Positions 6,578 to 14,232 are shown, counted from the first letter of the stretch. The stretch is 14,772 bases of DNA from JBCCGI01 sp039029355 (GCA_039029355.1 JBCCGI010000138.1:1-14772); one strand, 5' to 3'. Made by a program: numbers and translations. The notes: a model not told the origin generated them from the letters alone.

Positions 6578-7003
6578 CTAGGCGCTCAGGTGGGCCAGGA
6601 GTGCCTCGCGGACGGTGTCTGGGAGTGGGCGTACCGAGCGTTCCTCGCCGTTGAGCTTGAGGCACGCGAGATCGGTTAGGCCGTTGGCCAGGCGTGTGCC
6701 GTCGGTGGCGCGGATCAGCTCGTAGCGGAATCGGACCGAGGCGGAGCGCACTCTCTCGACGGTCGTTTGGACCACGACCTCCTCGTCGTAGAGGGCTGGA
6801 GCGCGGTAGTCGACCTCGACGTGGTGGACGGCCAGGCCCATCCCCTGGCGCTCGAGGTCCGCGTAGCGGAAGCCGAGGCTCTCCATGAGGCGCGTTCTGC
6901 CCTCCTCCATGAAGACGAGGTAGTTGGCGTGGTAGACCACGCCCATCTGGTCCGTCTCGGCGTAGCGGACGCGAACGCGGTGCTCGTGGGGGGGGCTGGG
7001 CAT
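6578..7003 (-). CDS. YbgC/FadM-type hotdog acyl-CoA thioesterase
   Basis: A 141-residue single-domain hotdog protein. The diagnostic 4-hydroxybenzoyl-CoA thioesterase motif is present as RYAETDQMGVVYHANYLVFM, with the catalytic-type aspartate D18 and H25, followed by the central helix EEGRTRLMESLGF. The family hydrolyses short or medium acyl-CoA thioesters in the cytoplasm; YbgC is linked to the Tol-Pal region in proteobacteria, but no tol gene is here. The frame is open upstream to 7183. The ATG at 7001-7003 is preferred because GAGGA sits 7 nt before it and the family N-terminus begins there. It is divergent from the membrane-protein gene at 7164. The substrate is not predictable. Confidence 0.9.
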   Translation of the reverse strand: MPSPPHEHRVRVRYAETDQMGVVYHANYLVFMEEGRTRLMESLGFRYADLERQGMGLAVHHVEVDYRAPALYDEEVVVQTTVERVRSASVRFRYELIRATDGTRLANGLTDLACLKLNGEERSVRPLPDTVREALLAHLSA

Positions 7004-7010
7004 CTTTCCA

Positions 7011-7015
7011 TCCTC
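7011..7015 (-). promoter_or_regulatory. Shine-Dalgarno for the thioesterase (decides start)
   Basis: GAGGA on the minus strand, 7 nt before the ATG at 7003. It supports this start over the longer open frame reaching 7183, whose extension has no family similarity. Confidence 0.6.
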
Positions 7016-7163
7016 GCGATCGCCTGTGCGGGCGGCAACCGCGGCCCCGGGCTCGCACGACCGTGACGCGCCCCGTAGGCGCCGAGGCGGGGGGGAGCAC
7101 GCTCCCGGCCCCTCCTCCCTGGCCACGGAGCCGGGGGGCTGGTAGAACCCTGGGCCGCTTGCC

Positions 7164-8039
7164 ATGGCTGAATCATCGAACAAGAAGAAGGGGGAGCCGC
7201 TCGTCGCGGTGCTCCTGTCCTGGTTCCTGCCCGGCGCCGGTCATCTCTACCTGGGCCGGCTCGGCCTGGGCGCCGCGGTGTTTGTGCTGGTCGAGGGCCT
7301 GTACATCGCGGGGCTGATGCTGTCGGGCGGCCGCACCTTTGAGTTCCTGGACCCCGAGCTGCGCGGCGCCCTGGCCACCGCGCTGACGCCCGAGGTGGGC
7401 AACCTCGGCGGCTTGCTCTGGCAGCTCAAGAACCACGGCTTTGGCGGACCCGAGCCCGGCCCGTGGCCGCCGAACATGATGGCGGGCGTGTGGCTGACCG
7501 GGCTCTCCGGAATGCTCAACGCGCTGTTCCTGGTGCATGTGCACCTCGAGGCGCGCACGCCGAGCGGGCACCGCCCCGGCGGACTGCAGCCAGCTCTCCT
7601 GGTCGGATCGACCTGGTTGGTGCCGGGGCTTGGGCATCTGCTGCAGGGCCGTCGGTTGCGCGGGCTGGTGGTCTTCGGACTGCTGGTCGGCTTCTTTGCC
7701 TGGGGGACTTGGTTCGCCGAGGGCTCGAACCTCTCCCGTGAGCGGCACTTCTACTACTGGTCGGGCCAGTTCCTGGTCGGCCTTCCGTCGATCGTGACCG
7801 AGTGGATGAGCGGACGCCCGCGTGTGACGCACGAGCTTCCGTGGGGCGACGTCGGCCTGCTCTTCGGCTGCATGGCGGGGTTGCTGAACGTGCTCGCGAT
7901 GCTCGACGTGTACGGCGTGGCGGAACGACGCTGGTTCGATGCGCGCCCGGCTTCCGCGACCGCCGAAGGGCACGGCGTCGCCGAGGCGGCAGCCGGCGTC
8001 GGCGCGGATGCGGAGACCGAAGCGGAGACCGTGGCATGA
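7164..8039 (+). CDS. Duplicated polytopic membrane protein, DUF6677-like
   Basis: A 291-residue integral membrane protein, probably of the DUF6677 family that I associate with Planctomycetes (recalled, not searched). It is an internal duplication. SWFLPGAGHLYLG (19-31) recurs as TWLVPGLGHLLQG (150-162), and GLSGMLNALFLVHVHLEAR (113-131) recurs as GCMAGLLNVLAMLDVYGVAER (235-255). Each half has a helix, a P-G-x-G-H loop and two or three further hydrophobic segments. The loop resembles the TM2-domain PGxGxxYLG turn. The N-terminus is positively charged and the C-terminal tail (about 256-291) is Ala/Glu-rich and cytoplasmic in style. ATG start with no Shine-Dalgarno; the stop overlaps the next gene by ATGA. 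Function unknown. Confidence 0.85.
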   Translation: MAESSNKKKGEPLVAVLLSWFLPGAGHLYLGRLGLGAAVFVLVEGLYIAGLMLSGGRTFEFLDPELRGALATALTPEVGNLGGLLWQLKNHGFGGPEPGPWPPNMMAGVWLTGLSGMLNALFLVHVHLEARTPSGHRPGGLQPALLVGSTWLVPGLGHLLQGRRLRGLVVFGLLVGFFAWGTWFAEGSNLSRERHFYYWSGQFLVGLPSIVTEWMSGRPRVTHELPWGDVGLLFGCMAGLLNVLAMLDVYGVAERRWFDARPASATAEGHGVAEAAAGVGADAETEAETVA

Positions 8040-8233
8040 GCCCGATCCTCGCCCACATCCTGCTGTTCGTCGCCCTGTCGGCGGCGATCGTCGTGATGGG
8101 CACGTTCTACAGCGAGCCCGACGACGCGGTGGCCTTCCGCGCCATGCCGCGCCGCTTCGGCGTGTTCCTCGTGTCGTGCGCGGTGGTGGCGGTGGTGATG
8201 CTGCTGGCCGAGCACTTCTTCGCCGCCGTCTGA
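8036..8233 (+). CDS. 65-residue two-helix membrane protein coupled to upstream gene
   Basis: A 65-residue protein with two hydrophobic segments, residues 4-22 (ILAHILLFVALSAAIVVMG) and 42-58 (GVFLVSCAVVAVVMLLA), separated by an acidic-then-basic loop (SEPDDAVAFRAMPRR). The longer open frame in this register begins inside the upstream gene. The start at 8036 is chosen because ATGA joins the upstream TGA to this ATG and the membrane segments begin just after it. This overlap implies coupled translation with the DUF6677-like protein and possibly a complex with it. No known family was recognised. Confidence 0.8.
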   Translation: MSPILAHILLFVALSAAIVVMGTFYSEPDDAVAFRAMPRRFGVFLVSCAVVAVVMLLAEHFFAAV

Positions 8234-8333
8234 GCGGCGGCGGTTCCCGGCGCGCGGGGGCCTTGCCGCGTAGGGGAGCCGCGAGCACGGTTCGCCGTCC
8301 GGCTTCGGTGATCTTGGCTGCGTGCACGGTTGA

Positions 8334-9197
8334 TTACCCGCCCTGCTGCGACCGTCGGTAGAGCCCGCCCGGGGCCCGCACGACGGCGCCGGCCAGCTCG
8401 AGCTCGACGAGCTCGGTAAGCACTTCGGTCAGCTCGCGCTCGGTGCGGTGGGACAGTTCTTCGGCGCTGAGGGTCTCGCCGGTCAGCGCCGCCTCCAACC
8501 CGCTCTCGGGCCGCGGCGGCGCGGGGGCGGCGGCCGGCCGCGGGGCGGCCCAACCGAGCTCGTCGAGGAGCTCTTCGGGAGACTCGATCAGGGTCGCACC
8601 CTCGCGCAGCAGGCGGTGGCAGCCGCGCGCCATCGGGTGGTCGACCCGTCCCGGGAGCGCGAACACGCCGCGTCCCTGGTCCGCGGCCCAGCGGGCCGTG
8701 ATCAGGGAGCCCGAGGCCCAGGCCGCCTCGACGACCAGCACACCCGTAGAGAGGGCCGAGATCAGACGGTTGCGGCGCGGGAAGTGGTGGCGACGTGGGC
8801 CCAGCCCGGGCGGGAACTCGGAGAGCAGGAGACCGTTCGACGCAATCCGGTCCGTTTCGGGGCCGGCCGGCCAGGGGCGGTCGACGCCGGATCCCAGGAC
8901 GGCGATCGTCCCGCCGCCCGCGGCCAGGGCGGCGGCGTGTGCGGCCTGGTCGATGCCGCGTGCGAGCCCGCTGACCACCACCACGCCGAGCGCCGCGAAG
9001 GCGTGCGCGAAGCGCCGCGCCTGGGCCTCGCCGTAGGGCGTGGGGGAGCGCGAACCCACGATCGCCAAGCGCGGTAAGGGAGCGAGCAGGTCGAGCTCGC
9101 CGCGGGCCCAGAGCTCATCCGGGCTTCCTTCGAGCTCGCGCAGCTCGGCCGGCCAGCGGCGCGAGGCCGCGGTGAGATGAAGGGGAGGAGCGTTCAC
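8334..9197 (-). CDS. dprA: DprA, DNA-processing protein (natural transformation)
   Basis: A 287-residue DprA/Smf protein with an extended Rossmann fold: LAIVGSR (44-50), SGLARGID (76-83), GSG (102-104), LSEFPPG (125-131), FPRRNRLISALS (139-150) and SGSLITA (162-168). A Pro/Ala linker (219-230) leads to a C-terminal winged-helix domain (about 233-282). DprA binds incoming single-stranded DNA and loads RecA during transformation. The N-terminal SAM domain found in many DprA proteins is missing; only about 40 residues precede the Rossmann domain. The start is GTG (9195-9197), and no in-frame ATG lies near it. It lies 30 bp after the DUF309 gene, probably in one transcript, and converges with the membrane-protein pair. 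Confidence 0.94.
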   Translation of the reverse strand: MNAPPLHLTAASRRWPAELRELEGSPDELWARGELDLLAPLPRLAIVGSRSPTPYGEAQARRFAHAFAALGVVVVSGLARGIDQAAHAAALAAGGGTIAVLGSGVDRPWPAGPETDRIASNGLLLSEFPPGLGPRRHHFPRRNRLISALSTGVLVVEAAWASGSLITARWAADQGRGVFALPGRVDHPMARGCHRLLREGATLIESPEELLDELGWAAPRPAAAPAPPRPESGLEAALTGETLSAEELSHRTERELTEVLTELVELELAGAVVRAPGGLYRRSQQGG

Positions 9198-9227
9198 GCC
9201 CCCGAGACCGGCCCGAGCCCGTTTCGG

Positions 9228-9608
9228 TTACGCGTCCGGCTCCAAAAACTCGATCCGCGGCCGCTCGCACTCGGCGAACGGCGGCTCCTCGCCCGGCCGC
9301 GCCCGCAGCAGCGGCATCAGCGAGCGCTGCATCGACGCCAGAAAGCCCTCGACGTCGACGCCGCCGTGCGCCGGCAGGTACCCGGCGAGGCAGCGGCGGT
9401 GCCCCGAGTAGAGCTTCCGCGCTCCGTCCACGTTGCCCTCCTGATAGTGGTGGAGGCAGATCGAGGCCTGGATCAGCCCCTTGTAGAAGTCCGCGCTGAC
9501 TCCCTCGGTCGCCTCCCACAGGTCGTCGAGCACCTCGTGGGCGGCGAGGTAGCGCTCGCGGTTGAAGAGGTCCGCGGCCGCGACGAGGGCCGGTTGTTGT
9601 TGTTCCAC
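9228..9608 (-). CDS. DUF309 family protein
   Basis: A 126-residue helical protein with the DUF309 signatures: AHEVLDDLWE (23-32), with the conserved His-Glu and Trp, and FYKGLIQASICLHHYQEGN (41-59). The family fold is a small alpha-helical bundle, with no established biochemical role. The start is GTG at 9606-9608, with no Shine-Dalgarno. No ATG lies near the N-terminus, so the exact start is uncertain by a few residues. It precedes dprA by 30 bp on the same strand, so the two are probably cotranscribed. The C-terminal 25 residues are charged and not part of the family core. Confidence 0.88.
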   Translation of the reverse strand: MEQQQPALVAAADLFNRERYLAAHEVLDDLWEATEGVSADFYKGLIQASICLHHYQEGNVDGARKLYSGHRRCLAGYLPAHGGVDVEGFLASMQRSLMPLLRARPGEEPPFAECERPRIEFLEPDA

Positions 9609-9668
9609 GTACGGTCTAGCGTTCTGCCTGCAACGCGCGCGCGCCCGCCGGCTGCGGGTCGAACGGCA

Positions 9669-10436
9669 CTAGTCGCGCTCGCCGTCGTCGCCGCGGTCCT
9701 CGCGCTTCTTCGCGCGGCCCTCGACGTGCTCGAGGCCCCAGTAGTAGTCCCACCGCTTCTGCATCTTCGGCGGGAGCTCGGGAGCCTTCTTGCCCACCTT
9801 GAACGAGCGCTTGTTGTCGTTCCACCACTTGACCCACATCTCGCGCGACTTGCCGTTGTCGGCGCCGGTGAGGACCATGAGCGACAGGCGGAAGTGCTCC
9901 ATGTACGCGGCGGACTTGCCGCGCCCGACCTTCTGCATCATCGCCATCAGCTCGCGCACCGAGTCCGCGTCGCGGATGCGGCCGAGCCCGAGGATCCGCG
10001 CCTCGATCGCCGCGTGGCTGGGGTTCTTGAACGGGTCGCCCGCGAGCACGTCGATCGAGAGCTTGCTCGCATGCTGCCCGATCGCCTTCAGCGTCGCGGC
10101 GTTCAGCTCCTGGTCCTTGGCGACGTCCTTGTCGCGCTTGAACGCGGAGTGGAGCTCGTCGAGCGCTTTGGGGTGGTCCATCCAGCGCAGCGCCTCGATG
10201 GTCGCCTTCTGGACCTCGTGCTCCTTCTCGCGGAAGCCCGCGGCGAGGGCCTTGATCACGTCGGGGTGCAGCACGTCGGTGGCGCGCTGGATCGAGGCGA
10301 GCTTCTCCTCCTCCTTCGATTGGGAGAAGGCGGACTTGAGGTCCTTGACCGTCGCCTCGACCTTCTTCTCGTCGGGCGGCGGGCCCGCGTCCTGGGGAGC
10401 GGCCAGGAGAGCGGCGGTGAGAACGAGCGCTAGCAT
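9669..10436 (-). CDS. Exported HEAT-like repeat protein
   Basis: A 255-residue protein with an N-terminal hydrophobic signal-like segment (MLALVLTAALLAAPQDAG). The segment has no lipobox cysteine and no basic n-region, which makes the export call less certain. Residues about 25-175 are alpha-helical with HEAT-like pairs (for example HEVQKATIEALRWMDHPKALDELHSAF). They are followed by RLSLMVLTGAD and the tryptophan-rich motif EMWVKWWNDNKRSF, then a Lys/Arg/Asp-rich tail. Similar W-x-x-WW tails occur in secreted HEAT proteins of Planctomycetes (recalled, not searched). The ATG is supported by AAGGA 7 nt upstream (10444-10448). It lies downstream of the clpC terminator, so it has its own promoter, which I could not pick out. 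Function unknown. Confidence 0.8.
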   Translation of the reverse strand: MLALVLTAALLAAPQDAGPPPDEKKVEATVKDLKSAFSQSKEEEKLASIQRATDVLHPDVIKALAAGFREKEHEVQKATIEALRWMDHPKALDELHSAFKRDKDVAKDQELNAATLKAIGQHASKLSIDVLAGDPFKNPSHAAIEARILGLGRIRDADSVRELMAMMQKVGRGKSAAYMEHFRLSLMVLTGADNGKSREMWVKWWNDNKRSFKVGKKAPELPPKMQKRWDYYWGLEHVEGRAKKREDRGDDGERD

Positions 10437-10556
10437 GGGAGCTTCCTTCGTTGGGAGCGTGGCTTCGGCCGGCCCTGCCGCCGACCCTCTGGAAGTGTAA
10501 CCGTGGTCGCGCGGGGGCGTTGCGGCCCGAATCGGGGGATAACGAGGCGCGGGGAG

Positions 10557-10596
10557 AACAAAAGCGCCCCGGAGCGGCGTGGGCCGCCCCGGGGCG
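10557..10596 (-). terminator. Strong intrinsic terminator of clpC
   Basis: On the minus strand, 24 bp after the clpC TAG, CGCCCCGG pairs with CCGGGGCG and an inner GCGGC pairs with GCCGC across a CCAC loop. With one G-U pair between them this makes a 14-bp stem. It is followed by CTTTTGTT. It separates clpC from the HEAT-like gene. Confidence 0.88.
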
Positions 10597-10620
10597 TCTG
10601 GTGGCTTCCGGCGCGGGCCG

Positions 10621-13176
10621 CTAGCCCTCGTCGGCGGCGCCCGCCTCGACCGGCTCCGGCGGCTCCGGCGGCGTCGTCGGCTCCTCGTCGACGCGCGAGA
10701 AGCGCAGGCCCTGGGCCTTGCCCTTGTCGTCCTCGTCGATCGCGCCGTGGAATTTGGCCGCGACCTCGGCGCCGATGCGCAGGATCTCCTCGGCCAGCGG
10801 ATCCTCCACGTAGCGCTCGATGGCGCGACGCAGCGGACGGGCGCCGTAGTCCTCGCTGAAGCCCTGACCGATCAGGAAGTCGGCTGCGGACTCGTCGAGC
10901 TGGACGCTGACGCCGCGCTTCTCGATGCGGTCGAGCACCTCGGAGAGCTGCAGAGTGAGGATCTGCCGCAGGTTGTCCTTGGTCAGCGGGTTGAAGACGA
11001 TCAGCTCGTCGACGCGGTTGAGGAACTCGGGCCGGAAGTGGCGCTGGACCTCGGCCATCACGTCGGCGTTGATCTTCTTCTTCTTGTCGTCCTGGCTCTC
11101 CTCCGCACTGGGCTTGCCGAAGCCGAGCCCGCCGGACGAGGTGATCATGTGCGAACCGAGGTTCGACGTCATGATCAGGATCGTGTTGCGGAAGTCGACG
11201 TGGCGGCCGAACGAGTCGGTCAGTCGACCCTCTTCCATGATCTGCAGCAGCATGTTGAAGACGTCGGGGTGCGCCTTCTCGATCTCGTCCATCAGGACGA
11301 CCGAGTAGGGGCGCCGCCGCACGCGCTCGGTGAGCTGGCCGCCCTCCTCGTAGCCGACGTAGCCGGGAGGCGCGCCGACGAGGCGGGAGGCGTTGTGCTT
11401 CTCCATGTACTCGCTCATGTCGATGGTGATGACCGCGTCCTCGTCACCGAACATGAACTTGGCGAGCTGCTTGCAGAGGTACGTCTTGCCGACGCCCGAG
11501 GGGCCGAGGAAGACGAACGAGCCCATCGGGCGATGCGGATCCTTCAGGCCCGAGCGCGAGCGGCGCACCGACCGCGCGATGGCCTTGATCGCGTCGTCCT
11601 GGTTGATGACGACGCCGGCGAGCGTGTTCTCCATCTTGAGGAGCCGCTCGGCCTCCGCTTGCTCCAGGCGCGTCAGCGGGATGCCGGTCATCTTCGACAC
11701 CGTCTCCTGGATGTCGTCGACCTCGACCGTGCCCGTGGACTCGAGCTCGGCCTGCTTGGCGCGCCACTCGCGCTGCTCTTCTTCGCGCTTCTTGCGGAGC
11801 TGATAGGCCTCGTCGCGCAGCTTCGCGGCCTTCTCGAACTCCTGGCTGTGCACGGCCTCTTCCTTGGCGCGGTCGAGGCCCTCGATCGTGCCGGTGATCT
11901 CGCGCAGGTCGGGCGGAGCCACCATGTTCTTGAGGCGCACGCGCGCGCCGGCCTCGTCCATCACGTCGATGGCCTTGTCCGGCAGGAAGCGGTTGTTGAT
12001 GTAGCGCGTGGAGAGCTCGACCGCCTGCTCCAGCGCGTCGGGCGTGTACGTGACGCGGTGGTGCGCCTCGTACTTGTCCGCCAGCCCCTTGAGGATCGCG
12101 ATGGTCTCGTCCGGGGACGGCGGCTCGACGTTGACGGCTTGGAAGCGGCGCTCGAGCGCGCCGTCCTTCTCGATGTGCTTGCGGTACTCGTCGAGCGTGG
12201 TCGCGCCGATGCACTGGATCTCGCCGCGCGAGAGCGCCGGCTTCAGCACGTTCGAGGCGTCGATCGCGCCCTCGGCGCCGCCGGCGCCGACCAGCGTGTG
12301 GAGCTCGTCGATGAAGAGCACGACGTCGCGCACGCGGCGCACCTCGGTCATGACCGCCTTGATGCGCTCTTCGAACTGGCCGCGGTACTTGGTGCCGGCC
12401 ACCATCAGCGCGAGGTCGAGCACGACGATGCGCTTGTTGCGCAGCAGCTCGGGCACCTCGTTGTTGATGATCTTCTGGGCCAGGCCCTCGACGATCGCGG
12501 TCTTGCCCACGCCCGGCTCGCCGAGCAGGACGGGGTTGTTCTTCGTGCGGCGCGACAGGATCTGGATCACGCGCTCGATCTCGTCGGCGCGGCCGATGAC
12601 GCTGTCCAGCTTGCCCTCGCGGGCCAGCTCGGTCAGGTCGCGGCCGAAGGAGTCGAGGGCGGGCGTCTTGCTCTTGCCGCCGCCGCCGCCGACCGGCCCC
12701 TCGCCGCCGACTTCGTCGTCGTCTTCCTCATCGCCGGGCTCGGCGCCGAGGAACTCCAGGACCTCCTCGCGGACGTCTTCGAGCTTGACGCCGAGGTTGG
12801 TCAGCACCTTCGCGGCGATGCCTTCGTTTTCCTTGATCAGGCCGAGCAGCAGATGCTCGGTCCCGATGTAGTTGTGGCCGAGGTTGCCGCCCTCCTCCAT
12901 GGAGAGCTCCAGCACCTTCTTCGCGCGGGGCGTGAACGGGAGCTGACCCATCGTGACCATCGACGGGCCCGTCTTCACGAGCTTCTCGACCTCCGTGCGG
13001 ATCTTGCTCAGGTCGATGCCCATGTTGCGGAGCACGTTGGCCGCGACCCCGCTTCCCTCCTGGACCAGACCGAGCAGGATGTGCTCGGTCCCCAGGTACT
13101 CGTGGTTGAACCTCTGCGCCTCCTGGCGGGCGAGGTTCATGACCTTCTTGGCGCGGTCGGTGAAACGATCAAACAT
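10621..13176 (-). CDS. clpC: ClpC, AAA+ unfoldase of the ClpCP protease
   Basis: An 851-residue class I Hsp100. It has a double Clp_N domain (1-145, repeats starting FTDRAKKVMNLA and FTPRAKKVLELS), then a Gly-rich linker. AAA-1 has Walker A GEPGVGKT (219-226) and Walker B FIDE (288-291). The UVR/M-domain coiled coil is AKEEAVHSQEFEKAAKLRDE (437-456). AAA-2 has Walker A GPSGVGKT (558-565), Walker B LMDE (628-631) and the GARPLRRAI sensor-2 (778-786). The short UVR-type M-domain identifies ClpC rather than ClpB, and LGF (684-686) is the likely ClpP-docking tripeptide. ClpC unfolds substrates, often adaptor-delivered, into ClpP. The ATG at 13174-13176 has GGAG 11 nt upstream. The C-terminal tail is Pro/Glu-rich. 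Confidence 0.97.
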   Translation of the reverse strand: MFDRFTDRAKKVMNLARQEAQRFNHEYLGTEHILLGLVQEGSGVAANVLRNMGIDLSKIRTEVEKLVKTGPSMVTMGQLPFTPRAKKVLELSMEEGGNLGHNYIGTEHLLLGLIKENEGIAAKVLTNLGVKLEDVREEVLEFLGAEPGDEEDDDEVGGEGPVGGGGGKSKTPALDSFGRDLTELAREGKLDSVIGRADEIERVIQILSRRTKNNPVLLGEPGVGKTAIVEGLAQKIINNEVPELLRNKRIVVLDLALMVAGTKYRGQFEERIKAVMTEVRRVRDVVLFIDELHTLVGAGGAEGAIDASNVLKPALSRGEIQCIGATTLDEYRKHIEKDGALERRFQAVNVEPPSPDETIAILKGLADKYEAHHRVTYTPDALEQAVELSTRYINNRFLPDKAIDVMDEAGARVRLKNMVAPPDLREITGTIEGLDRAKEEAVHSQEFEKAAKLRDEAYQLRKKREEEQREWRAKQAELESTGTVEVDDIQETVSKMTGIPLTRLEQAEAERLLKMENTLAGVVINQDDAIKAIARSVRRSRSGLKDPHRPMGSFVFLGPSGVGKTYLCKQLAKFMFGDEDAVITIDMSEYMEKHNASRLVGAPPGYVGYEEGGQLTERVRRRPYSVVLMDEIEKAHPDVFNMLLQIMEEGRLTDSFGRHVDFRNTILIMTSNLGSHMITSSGGLGFGKPSAEESQDDKKKKINADVMAEVQRHFRPEFLNRVDELIVFNPLTKDNLRQILTLQLSEVLDRIEKRGVSVQLDESAADFLIGQGFSEDYGARPLRRAIERYVEDPLAEEILRIGAEVAAKFHGAIDEDDKGKAQGLRFSRVDEEPTTPPEPPEPVEAGAADEG

Positions 13177-13306
13177 GTCGGGACGACTCCAGTGGTGTTG
13201 GTCGAGGCCCCCGGGGCGGGACTCCAGACCCCCTTAGGGGATCCGCTCTAGCCTTTCGACCTTCAGGGGGGCCTGGGTTTACCGTCCCGGCCCCTGTTGG
13301 GCCGAC

Positions 13307-13335
13307 ATTAAGCCGCCTGCGCGGGTCCCTCTCAA
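13307..13335 (-). promoter_or_regulatory. Candidate sigma70-type promoter of clpC
   Basis: On the minus strand, TTGAGA (13335-13330; 5 of 6 to TTGACA), a 17-bp spacer and CTTAAT (13312-13307; 4 of 6 to TATAAT). It begins 23 bp beyond the mcsA terminator T-tract and would give a leader of about 120 nt before the clpC ATG. It is the best such match in the region, in otherwise very GC-rich DNA. Confidence 0.5.
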
Positions 13336-13358
13336 CGGGCCCGGCGCGGGCGCTGGGC

Positions 13359-13383
13359 AAAAAAAGCGCAGGAAGCGTGCGCT
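13359..13383 (-). terminator. Intrinsic terminator downstream of mcsA
   Basis: On the minus strand AGCGCA-CGCTTCC-TGCGCT forms a 6-bp stem with a 7-nt loop. The last T begins a run of seven T residues (13365-13359). It lies about 190 bp after the mcsA stop and just before the clpC promoter candidate, so mcsA and clpC appear to be separate transcription units. Confidence 0.6.
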
Positions 13384-13571
13384 GCGGCCGCTCACGGCGG
13401 TGTTGCCGGGCCAGGGGAAATCCCCGCGCGATCGACGTAGGCGCACGGGGGGGCGCGACTTAGCTCGGCCGCCGAGCCCTGAGCGCGGTCCTCACGGGCG
13501 CCAGCCCATCCAGGCGGCTGCCGCGAGCCGCGCGAGCACCGGTCGGCCGACGGATTTTTCCGGGGCGGCGC

Positions 13572-14099
13572 TCAGCCCGCTTCGGTATCGAGCTCGGACA
13601 GCTGGTCGCGCAGTCGCGCCGCGTCCTCGTAGGCCTCTTCGCGGATCGCGGCCTCGAGCTGCTCGCGCAGCTCGTGGATCGCCTTCATCCGGTCGAGCTC
13701 ATCCTCGGCTACGCCGGGGATGCGGCCGGCGTGCTCGGTCGCGTTGTGGATCCGGTGCAGCAGCGGTTCCAGGTGACGCTGGAAGAGCTCGTAGTCGCGC
13801 GCGCAGCCGAGCCGTCCCTTGCTGCGGAACTCCGCCAGGGTCATGCCGCAGTCCGGGCATCGCAGCCCGCCCTCCTGGACCGACTTCTGAGCCGACTGCT
13901 GCAGCAGCTTCCAGATGTCGACCATGTTCTTCTTCACCACCGGGGCGTGGGGAAGGTCCATCATCTTCGCGCAGCCCTCGCACACGCTGCGCTCGCGCAG
14001 CTTGTGAGGCTCGCCCGGCGTCGGGGAGAACTCGAGCACTTCGGTGATGTGCACCGTCGCGCCGTTCTTCTTGCAGACCTGGCACTCGATATCAGACAT
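13572..14099 (-). CDS. mcsA: McsA-like zinc-finger/UVR protein
   Basis: A 175-residue protein with the McsA layout: CxxC pairs at C6/C9 and C40/C43 (VCEGCAKMM), a third at C81/C84 (LRCPDCGMTLAEF), then RLGCARDYELF, and a C-terminal UVR motif (136-171, AIREEAYEDAARLRDQL). McsA activates the arginine kinase McsB and helps deliver substrates to ClpC in Firmicutes. In Bacillus McsA the last pair is CxxC; here only C99 remains and D102 replaces the fourth cysteine, so zinc site 2 is CCC plus possibly Asp. It precedes clpC on the same strand. The ATG at 14097-14099 has no Shine-Dalgarno. Many annotators would call this a UvrB/UvrC motif-containing protein. Confidence 0.87.
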   Translation of the reverse strand: MSDIECQVCKKNGATVHITEVLEFSPTPGEPHKLRERSVCEGCAKMMDLPHAPVVKKNMVDIWKLLQQSAQKSVQEGGLRCPDCGMTLAEFRSKGRLGCARDYELFQRHLEPLLHRIHNATEHAGRIPGVAEDELDRMKAIHELREQLEAAIREEAYEDAARLRDQLSELDTEAG

Positions 14100-14232
14100 T
14101 GGGAAGCGAAGGGCTTGGGCGGATGCGCGCCTCTATAGTCTAGTCGACGCCGCCGGTCGAGAGTCTGCCGCCCGCGGGGCGGAATTTGGCCCATTCTTTG
14201 GAGCCTGGAGCCGCGCGCCTCGCTCCCTGCGG

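Larger units (their letters stand above)
13177..13571. other. 395-bp intergenic region between mcsA and clpC
   Basis: This gene-free region holds, read in the direction of the minus strand, a featureless GC-rich stretch, the inverted repeat GGGGAAATCCCC (13414-13425), the mcsA terminator, a candidate clpC promoter and a roughly 120-nt clpC leader. I found no CIRCE-like (TTAGCACTC/GAGTGCTAA) or CtsR-like (GGTCAAA repeat) operator, so classical heat-shock repressor control is not supported. The octamer GACTCCAG occurs twice in the leader, which may be coincidental. Confidence 0.6.

Noticed and set aside
6102..7100. 332-residue minus-strand frame through the degenerate array into the thioesterase region
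   Set aside because: Its repetitive part is the tandem array and the rest is out of frame with the thioesterase, so it is not a gene.
7093..7106. GGGAGC-AC-GCTCCC inverted repeat between the divergent thioesterase and membrane-protein genes
   Set aside because: It is a short GC-only palindrome of a kind expected by chance here, with no promoter element next to it.
7004..7183. Longer thioesterase with a 60-residue N-terminal extension
   Set aside because: The extension has no family similarity and overlaps the divergent gene start; GAGGA precedes the ATG at 7003.
10579..13251. 890-residue open plus-strand frame opposite clpC
   Set aside because: Antisense shadow caused by codon bias of clpC; the product is Leu/Val/Asp/Arg-rich with no domains, while clpC is complete on the other strand.
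13452..13501. tRNA-like stretch with TTAGCTCGG...CCGAGC resembling a D-arm
   Set aside because: No matching acceptor stem and no GGTTCRA-type T-arm can be placed, so it is not a tRNA.
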